Below, in pieces: positions 6,723 through 11,188 of a stretch of DNA of 11,188 bases (position 1 is the stretch's first letter; each line of letters starts with the position of its first letter). The translations under genes and the position numbers were made by a program. Under the pieces are notes generated by a model that saw only the letters and a program-made list of their open reading frames with translations, did no database searches and was not told the origin of the DNA. This stretch comes from Firm-13 sp964579245 (lineage in GTDB: Bacteria > Bacillota > Clostridia > Saccharofermentanales > Saccharofermentanaceae): assembly GCA_964579245.1 (NCBI GenBank), contig CAZOFY010000071.1, positions 1 to 11,188 on the forward strand, read 5' to 3'.

Positions 6723-7182
6723 TGTAGTTCATGCTATTGAGGAGAAGGACACGGAAGGGCTGAAGAGTCTCTTCTCTGAGAAATCCTGTTCTGAAATCCA
6801 GGATATGGATAAGAAGCTGGAAGAGTTTTCGCAATACGTTGAGGGGGAGATTGAAAGTTTTGAGAAAAATGGTGGAGGATCGGACAGATCGTCGGATTAT
6901 GGCTATGTCGTTCATGACTTGAGCGCAAATTTTGATTTGTATACCTCAAATGGGAAATATATCGTTGGATTCGGATTCTTTATCCGGAATGATGGGGATA
7001 GATCGGTTGAGGGTTTGACATCGATTCTTATTATCACGGAGGAACTATATGATGAATCGCTGGAAATAGAGGGTCCGACTTGTGATTTAAGTGTGCCGGA
7101 CATTTACTACTTCTATGACTTGGAAGAGCAAAAGCAAGCGGCAGCAGAACGTGCAGTTGAAGAAACAACAGAAAATAAGTAA
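6556..7182 (+). CDS. Lipoprotein 4, DUF5104-like, mosaic orphan candidate immunity protein
   Basis: Encodes 208 residues from ATG 6556 behind AAGGATGG. Signal peptide, lipobox TSGC (Cys29) and the stretch to YDIQQAVME equal lipoprotein 3. From about 6770 to 6985 the DNA instead follows lipoprotein 2 (SEKSCSEIQDMDKKLEEFSQ, FEKNGGGSDRSSDYGY, SANFDLYTSNGKYIVGF). From about 6990 it returns to lipoprotein 3 (RNDGDRSVEGLTS, CDLSVPDIYYFYDLEEQ). The gene is thus a three-part mosaic, best explained by recombination among the paralogues. Like the others it is predicted to sit on the outer membrane face. The toxin relic before it is decayed, so it is an orphan. No terminator is visible before the next gene, 37 bases on, so the two are probably co-transcribed. 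Confidence 0.84.
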   Translation: MKIKRQLLAVGKKIGITIFSLSILFTSGCFNMFSNRGPAKYRYSSEYDIQQAVMETVVHAIEEKDTEGLKSLFSEKSCSEIQDMDKKLEEFSQYVEGEIESFEKNGGGSDRSSDYGYVVHDLSANFDLYTSNGKYIVGFGFFIRNDGDRSVEGLTSILIITEELYDESLEIEGPTCDLSVPDIYYFYDLEEQKQAAAERAVEETTENK

Positions 7183-7205
7183 CAAGAATTGATTTGTGGC
7201 AATAT

Positions 7206-7214
7206 AAAAGGAAG
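7206..7214 (+). promoter_or_regulatory. Ribosome binding site selecting ATG 7220
   Basis: AAAAGGAAG lies 5 bases before ATG 7220. The alternative in-frame GTG at 7214 overlaps this site and has no room for its own, so ATG 7220 is preferred. Confidence 0.65.
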
Positions 7215-7219
7215 TGAAA

Positions 7220-8659
7220 ATGGAAAGACCGGTCATAAAAAACAAGTTACTATACGCTATTCCAATCTTATTTGTATTAACGTTGTACTTGTTTGGGCCA
7301 ATGTTATCAATCTTTCAGGGTTTTGGTGAATTTGGAGAATGGATTTCAGACATGATCTCAAAATTCATGTTTATCTTCATTATCATCTTGAGTCTTGCCA
7401 ATATTCTGGTTTCAATCGTCTTTTATAGGGATGAGAACATTGACTATTTCTTTAACTCCATGCTGATTCTGAAGATCTCCTTGATTCCTCTTTTTGTCAT
7501 CGGCGCCATGTTTATTACATTTGCTGTTTTACTGTCATTCGTGCCTATTATGTTTATATTTGGTGTTGGACCAACAGCCTTTGTTGTTGGAAACACTATC
7601 GGGGGGGTGATCCTCTTGTTCTCAGCCCCTTATGGGATCGCATATCTATTGCTTGCGAAGAGAAAGAAAGTCTTCCATCCCGGAGTTGTGGTTCTTTTCT
7701 CTATCTTTCAATTCTTTTATGTATTGGATGTTATCACAGTCTTGATCATTTTCTTTTGGAAAAGAAGAAAACAAAGCTATAAACCGATGCTTGCCTTCGC
7801 CGCCGTTTTTGTGGGTGTTCCCATTGTGCTCATACTCTCTTTTCTCATTTTTATTGGTCTGTCTGGCGTGCAACAGGGGATCGAACGTATCTTTACGGGG
7901 CCCGAAGCCCGTGTTGAAGTCACCAGGACATCTGAGGATGAGGCTTGTAAGCAATTGGTAGAGCGATTTTTGGAGGCAGCTGACAACAAGGATCCAGATG
8001 CTATTTGTAAGCTTTATAATCGACCTGACGGCATACCAACTGACTTAAGAGAACAGGTTGATGATTTTTTGTCTTCCTATCCCAGAGAGATGGAATCGAT
8101 AACTTTTTTCCCTGATGAGATCGACAGCCCCAAGCCATTAAGTGACGTTTTCCATGGACGTTTTGTTTGTAAGAAAGGAAGTGTGGAATATTTTGGCAGA
8201 CTCACTTTCTACTGTAACTTCAGTTCTTTTTGGCTGGAAGATATCGTAATTTTTTCCGAGAGGACATTTTGTGATGATACTTTAAAAAACGTTGAGGGAC
8301 CTGTTTGTCAGGGGTATTTCTCGATGGATTATGATTATGAGACCAGAAAAATTGATGGATTCCCGCAGATATTTACTGAATATGACAGGAGAATAACGGA
8401 GGAAGATGTCATTAGTTTTCTAGAAGAAAACCAGGACATTGATGATTTTAATAATCACTTTGGCCATCCCAATACAATTATATTTCCTTATAAAACGGAA
8501 AAGACTCTTGTTTGTGTTGCTTATGAACTTGTGTCTGATGCGGGTGAACCCTGTTCTGTGCAAGTTTATTACATGGGTGGGGAAATAAGTCGCCTTACGT
8601 GCGTCGTGGGTGAAGAGGCTGGAAATGAGAGATACATTCTGACAGACGAGAGGGAATAA
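7220..8659 (+). CDS. Polytopic membrane protein with C-terminal lipoprotein-like soluble domain, function unknown
   Basis: Encodes 479 residues. About six hydrophobic segments occupy the first half (roughly 10-32, 49-69, 81-108, 110-146, 155-180, 189-215). Basic clusters AKRKK (146-150) and KRRK (181-184) mark cytoplasmic loops, so if 189-215 exits from the KRRK loop the C-terminal half is outside. Residues 238-350 resemble the layout of the upstream lipoproteins: a helix with CKQLVERFLEAADNKDPDAI against AVMEAVVLALEEKDTESL, a short helix, ES(I/F) followed by strands, and a final strand pair. Residues 351-479 form a further soluble part with ITEEDV, FNNHFGHPN and paired strands, loosely like BLIP/SmpA-type folds (weak). 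I do not recognise the gene as a named family. Its place directly behind the lipoprotein array suggests a shared role in immunity or envelope defence, but this is inference. Confidence 0.85.
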   Translation: MERPVIKNKLLYAIPILFVLTLYLFGPMLSIFQGFGEFGEWISDMISKFMFIFIIILSLANILVSIVFYRDENIDYFFNSMLILKISLIPLFVIGAMFITFAVLLSFVPIMFIFGVGPTAFVVGNTIGGVILLFSAPYGIAYLLLAKRKKVFHPGVVVLFSIFQFFYVLDVITVLIIFFWKRRKQSYKPMLAFAAVFVGVPIVLILSFLIFIGLSGVQQGIERIFTGPEARVEVTRTSEDEACKQLVERFLEAADNKDPDAICKLYNRPDGIPTDLREQVDDFLSSYPREMESITFFPDEIDSPKPLSDVFHGRFVCKKGSVEYFGRLTFYCNFSSFWLEDIVIFSERTFCDDTLKNVEGPVCQGYFSMDYDYETRKIDGFPQIFTEYDRRITEEDVISFLEENQDIDDFNNHFGHPNTIIFPYKTEKTLVCVAYELVSDAGEPCSVQVYYMGGEISRLTCVVGEEAGNERYILTDERE

Positions 8660-8720
8660 TCTACACCTCCCTTGAAGCTGTATTTCAAAGAATTCTTATT
8701 CATGCATGCTGCTTTTTCGC

Positions 8721-8750
8721 TTTACTTCCTTAACGAATCAAGTTTATAAT
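8721..8750 (+). promoter_or_regulatory. Probable sigma-A promoter of the ABC importer operon
   Basis: A perfect -10 TATAAT (8745-8750) has a -35 candidate TTTACT (8721-8726, four of six consensus bases) at 18-base spacing. Transcription would start near 8757, about 57 bases before the binding-protein start. It is the only good promoter I see in the 154-base gap between the membrane protein and the importer. Confidence 0.6.
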
Positions 8751-8757
8751 CAATAGG

Positions 8758-8780
8758 CAGTGTGCTTTACCGCACTACTG
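8758..8780 (+). promoter_or_regulatory. Hairpin at the predicted 5' end of the importer mRNA
   Basis: CAGTGTGC (8758-8765), loop TTTACC, then GCACTACTG (8772-8780) pair over eight positions with one bulged A. It starts almost at the predicted +1, so it may protect the transcript 5' end or act as an operator. No U-run follows, so it is not a terminator. Confidence 0.45.
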
Positions 8781-8791
8781 TAATGATTACA
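8779..8791 (+). promoter_or_regulatory. Perfect 13-base dyad, possible operator
   Basis: TGTAATGATTACA has six-base arms that are exact reverse complements around a central G. It lies about 30 bases after the predicted -10 and just before the ribosome site of the binding protein, where a bound repressor would block transcription. It overlaps the right arm of the preceding hairpin by two bases. I do not recognise the regulator. Confidence 0.45.
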
Positions 8792-8813
8792 TGAATGACG
8801 AGGAGATTATTGT

Positions 8814-9584
8814 ATGAAGAGGATTTTGACAGCTGCTCTTTGCCTGGTTTTGCTTTTAGTTTCTTTAACAGCTTGCGCACCTAAGCCGAAGGAACAGTTT
8901 GTTGTAGGTTTTGATCAGGAATTTCCTCCGATGGGATTTGTCGACGAGGCTGGTAAGTATGTCGGCTTCGATCTGGATCTGGCACAAGAGGTCGCGAAAC
9001 GCCTTGACATGGAATATGTCGCGCAGCCGATCGCTTGGGATTCGAAGGATCAAGAACTTCAATCCGGTAATGTTGATTGTGTTTGGAACGGATTTACGAT
9101 CAACGGTCGTGAAGATGGTTATACTTGGACGACTCCCTATATGGATAATGCTCAGATCGTTTTGGTTAACCCGGATTCCGGCATATCCACACTCGCTGAC
9201 TTGACAGGTAAGAAGGTCTGCGTCCAGAAGGATTCTTCCGGATTGGCAGCTCTGACAGATAACAAGGCCCTTTCCGATACCTTCGGCGACCTGATTCAGG
9301 TGGACAGCTATTTGAATGCGATCATGGAGCTTGAGTCCGGAGCAGTTGACGCTGTCGTCATGGACGAGCTTGTCGCATACTATCAGGCCAAGGCAGCTGA
9401 TGGCAAGTTCAAGATTCTGGAAGAGTCTGTATCCAGTGAGCAGTACGGTGTCGGGTTCTTACTTGGTAATACCGAGTTGCGCGATAAGGTGCAGAAGGCT
9501 CTTGAGGATATGGCCAAAGATGGTAAGCTTGCTGAGATTTCTATTAAGTGGTTCGGCGAGGATATCACAACGATCGGTAAATAA
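8814..9584 (+). CDS. Amino acid ABC importer, substrate-binding lipoprotein (family 3)
   Basis: Encodes 256 residues. The signal peptide ends in lipobox LTAC with the lipidated Cys at 21, so the protein is tethered on the outer membrane face and delivers substrate to the permease encoded next. The SBP_bac_3 fold is shown by VGFDQEFPPMGFVDEAGKYVGFDLDLAQEVAKRL near the N-terminus, then WNGFTINGRED, where Arg99 is the expected ligand-carboxylate contact, TTPYMDNAQIVLV, LTGKKVCVQKDSSG, ESGAVDAVVMDE and the closing DGKLAEISIKWFGED. Length is normal. GAGGAG (8800-8805) stands 8 bases before the ATG. The exact amino acid cannot be read from the sequence; polar amino acids are most likely. The gene is followed by a terminator that should make it more highly expressed than its partners. 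Confidence 0.95.
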   Translation: MKRILTAALCLVLLLVSLTACAPKPKEQFVVGFDQEFPPMGFVDEAGKYVGFDLDLAQEVAKRLDMEYVAQPIAWDSKDQELQSGNVDCVWNGFTINGREDGYTWTTPYMDNAQIVLVNPDSGISTLADLTGKKVCVQKDSSGLAALTDNKALSDTFGDLIQVDSYLNAIMELESGAVDAVVMDELVAYYQAKAADGKFKILEESVSSEQYGVGFLLGNTELRDKVQKALEDMAKDGKLAEISIKWFGEDITTIGK

Positions 9585-9591
9585 ACCGTGT

Positions 9592-9609
9592 CGTTTGACC
9601 GGTGAAACG
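9592..9609 (+). promoter_or_regulatory. Near-perfect 18-base palindrome after the binding-protein stop
   Basis: CGTTTGACC and GGTGAAACG are reverse complements except for one G-G mismatch, centred on ACCGGT. With almost no loop it is more likely a protein-binding dyad or a weak mRNA 3'-end structure than a terminator; no T-run follows. Confidence 0.4.
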
Positions 9610-9618
9610 GATATTCTG

Positions 9619-9655
9619 ATGACGCGGTTTCTCGTAAATTCCGCGTCATTTTTCT
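9619..9655 (+). terminator. Intrinsic terminator between binding protein and permease
   Basis: ATGACGCGG (9619-9627) pairs perfectly with CCGCGTCAT (9641-9649) across a 13-base loop, followed by a T-rich tract (TTTTTCT from 9649). The GC-rich nine-pair stem plus T-run is a standard rho-independent terminator. As the permease and ATPase have no promoter of their own that I can see, it probably works as a partial terminator that sets the ratio of binding protein to transporter. Confidence 0.85.
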
Positions 9656-9672
9656 AAGAAGAGAGGCTTCTT
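9656..9672 (+). promoter_or_regulatory. Small hairpin displaying the permease ribosome site in its loop
   Basis: AAGAAG (9656-9661) is complementary to CTTCTT (9667-9672), leaving loop AGAGG (9662-9666), the core of the ribosome site 8 bases before ATG 9675. The stem has only two G-C pairs, so it would be weak, but it could tune permease translation. Confidence 0.35.
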
Positions 9673-9674
9673 TC

Positions 9675-10346
9675 ATGGAAAACCTTCAATCAACGGTTCT
9701 GCAGCTACTGGCTGGTATGAAGTTCACACTCGCTATCTTTTTCCTGACGTTGCTCATCTCGATTCCGCTCGGTCTTCTAGTCGCCAGAGGAAGGATGTCG
9801 AAGAATATTGTACTCAGCGGCATAATCCGTATTTACATCTCTGTGATGCGCGGTACACCGCTGATGCTGCAGCTGCTGATCGTATATTTCGCTCCCTGGT
9901 ATCTTTTCCAAATTTCTCTGCGTGACTTGTCGATCGGCGATATCGATTACCGGTTTGTTGCGACAATCATCGGCTTTTCCATTAACTATGCGGCTTATTT
10001 TGCTGAAATCTTCCGGGGCGGTATTCAATCGATGCCGGTGGGACAATACGAAGCAGCCCAAGTGTTGGGTTTCTCGAAAACGCAGGTCTTTTTTCGTATC
10101 ATCATGCCTCAGGTTATAAAGAGAGTCTTGCCGTCTGTAACAAATGAAGTCATTACGTTAGTGAAGGATACATCCTTAGCGCAGGTCTTGGCGGTGAGTG
10201 AGATGTTCATTGCTGCCAAATCGCTCGCTTCTGCGCAAGTTTCCGTTATTCCGTTCATTATGGCTGGTGTTTTCTATTACTTGATGAACGGCATCATCGA
10301 GATCAGTTCGAACCGGTTGGAGTCGAAGCTGAACTACTATTCCTAA
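9675..10346 (+). CDS. Amino acid ABC importer, permease (HisM/GlnP type)
   Basis: Encodes 223 residues, the usual size for this family. Hydrophobic segments run at about 15-37, 45-80, 93-113, 155-175 and 190-212. The EAA motif that docks on the ATPase is at about 126-146 (EAAQVLGFSKTQVFFRIIMPQ), preceded by YFAEIFRGGIQSMPVGQY, typical of polar amino acid permeases. MRGTPLMLQLL (58-68) is another family mark. It most likely forms a homodimer, as only one permease gene is present. The start ATG 9675 follows GAGAGG. It lies 90 bases after the binding-protein gene, with a terminator in between, and 10 bases before the ATPase gene, so permease and ATPase are tightly coupled. Substrate unassigned. 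Confidence 0.94.
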   Translation: MENLQSTVLQLLAGMKFTLAIFFLTLLISIPLGLLVARGRMSKNIVLSGIIRIYISVMRGTPLMLQLLIVYFAPWYLFQISLRDLSIGDIDYRFVATIIGFSINYAAYFAEIFRGGIQSMPVGQYEAAQVLGFSKTQVFFRIIMPQVIKRVLPSVTNEVITLVKDTSLAQVLAVSEMFIAAKSLASAQVSVIPFIMAGVFYYLMNGIIEISSNRLESKLNYYS

Positions 10347-10356
10347 AGGAGGCGTT

Positions 10357-11109
10357 ATGAAGGTCTTAGAAATGAACAACATTAGGAAATCCTTCGGCGC
10401 TGTCGAAGTCCTGAAGGATATATCGTTAGAAGTCGATAAGGGAGAGGTCGTCGCAATCATTGGTCCTTCGGGCAGCGGCAAGTCAACGCTTCTTCGTTGT
10501 GCGACCACACTCGAGAAAATTGACGATGGGTCTATTACGATCTGCGGCAGACCACTGGCAAGCACAGAGGACGGAAAAATCGTCTACGCTCATAAGCAAG
10601 ATCTCGCCGAGATCCGAAGCATGTTCGGCCTCGTATTCCAGAGCTTTCATCTTTTCCCGCATTTCAGTGTTCGAAGGAACATCACAGAATCTCTGATTCA
10701 TGTCCGGAAAATCGACAAGACCGAGGCAAATGCAACAGCTGACAGGCTTCTTGCTAAAATGGGCTTGTCGGATAAGGCAGACGCCTATCCCTGCCAGCTT
10801 TCCGGAGGGCAACAGCAACGCGTGAGCATCGCTCGGGCGATGGCGATTAGTCCCGAAATTCTTTTCTTCGACGAGCCGACCAGTGCCCTGGATCCGGAGC
10901 TCACGGGAGAGATCTTGAAGGTCATTCGATCCCTTGCTGATGAGCACATGACGATGGTCATCGTCACTCACGAGATGAGCTTCGCCAGAGAGGTTGCCGA
11001 CCGGGTCATCTTCATGGCTGACGGTGTGATCGTAGAACAGGGGAAGGCAATGGATCTGATCAATAACCCGCGGGAAACAAGGACTAAGGCCTTTCTGGCG
11101 GGGTATTAA
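10357..11109 (+). CDS. Amino acid ABC importer, ATP-binding protein (GlnQ/HisP type)
   Basis: Encodes 250 residues and drives import by ATP hydrolysis on the cytoplasmic face of the permease. All motifs are present and intact: Walker A GPSGSGKST (36-44), Q-loop Gln95 (GLVFQSFHLFPH), signature LSGGQQQR (148-155), Walker B ILFFDEP with catalytic Glu173, D-loop SALD (176-179) and H-loop His205 (VTHEM). An insertion at about 66-88 (PLASTEDGKIVYAHKQDLAEIRS) before the Q-loop is longer than in GlnQ and more like the HisP-type proteins, which hints at a basic or other polar substrate, weakly. AAAGGAGG (10345-10352) overlaps the permease stop and gives strong translation from ATG 10357. The gene ends the operon as far as can be seen; no clear terminator follows within the window. 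Confidence 0.96.
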   Translation: MKVLEMNNIRKSFGAVEVLKDISLEVDKGEVVAIIGPSGSGKSTLLRCATTLEKIDDGSITICGRPLASTEDGKIVYAHKQDLAEIRSMFGLVFQSFHLFPHFSVRRNITESLIHVRKIDKTEANATADRLLAKMGLSDKADAYPCQLSGGQQQRVSIARAMAISPEILFFDEPTSALDPELTGEILKVIRSLADEHMTMVIVTHEMSFAREVADRVIFMADGVIVEQGKAMDLINNPRETRTKAFLAGY

Positions 11110-11188
11110 GATTCATCTTCCCATTCTTTTGAGGATTATGCCCGCCGAAAGGAATCGTCACGCAAAGAGGTACAGACTCCATGAAATA

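Noticed and set aside
8686..8700. AAGAATTCTT palindrome and nearby weak TTGAA/TTCAA pairing as terminator of the membrane protein gene
   Set aside because: The stems are short and AT-rich, and no T-run follows in a suitable place.
10483..10971. Opposite-strand open frame of 162 codons within the ATPase gene
   Set aside because: It is the shadow of a fully intact ABC ATPase with all motifs; no independent signal supports it.
11164..11188. Possible next gene starting at ATG 11181 behind AAAGAGG
   Set aside because: Only two codons and part of a third are inside the window, so coding cannot be judged.

Overview
The window looks like chromosomal DNA of a low-to-medium-GC Gram-positive bacterium, most likely Bacillota class Clostridia. 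The reasons are AAGGAGG-type ribosome sites, lipoproteins with a Cys lipobox in place of periplasmic proteins, a wall-type YD-repeat (RHS) protein without VgrG or PAAR partners, and protein families (DUF4474-like toxin tip, DUF5104-like lipoproteins, an amino acid ABC binding lipoprotein) that I associate with Clostridia. I cannot name a genus. All genes are on the + strand.

Region 1 (1-4308) is the 3' part of a very large RHS/YD-repeat gene whose start lies before the window. It contains the YD-repeat core, the RHS-associated core end, an acidic 18-residue tandem-repeat linker and a C-terminal DUF4474-like tip. This is the architecture of a polymorphic (contact-dependent) toxin.

Region 2 (4259-7182) is a tandem array of four paralogous lipoproteins of about 203-208 residues, the candidate immunity proteins. 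The first overlaps the toxin 3' end by 35 bases. Each of the other three is preceded by a relic of the toxin 3' end: 17-19 codons (short), 72 codons (frame intact, diverged sequence) and 72 codons (decayed by a stop and two frameshifts). The array therefore repeats the toxin-tail/immunity junction four times. The fourth lipoprotein is a mosaic of its neighbours. The near-identical blocks could let recombination swap the toxin tail and its matched lipoprotein as a unit; this is an inference.

Region 3 (7220-8659) follows by 37 bases. It encodes a polytopic membrane protein with a C-terminal soluble part that resembles the lipoproteins in layout, possibly a membrane-anchored relative or another immunity factor.

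Region 4 (8660-11109) starts after a 154-base gap holding a plausible sigma-A promoter and a perfect dyad. It is a three-gene polar amino acid ABC importer: binding lipoprotein, permease, ATPase. A clear intrinsic terminator lies between the binding protein and the permease and would make the binding protein the most abundant product. The 79 bases after the ATPase hold no supported gene.
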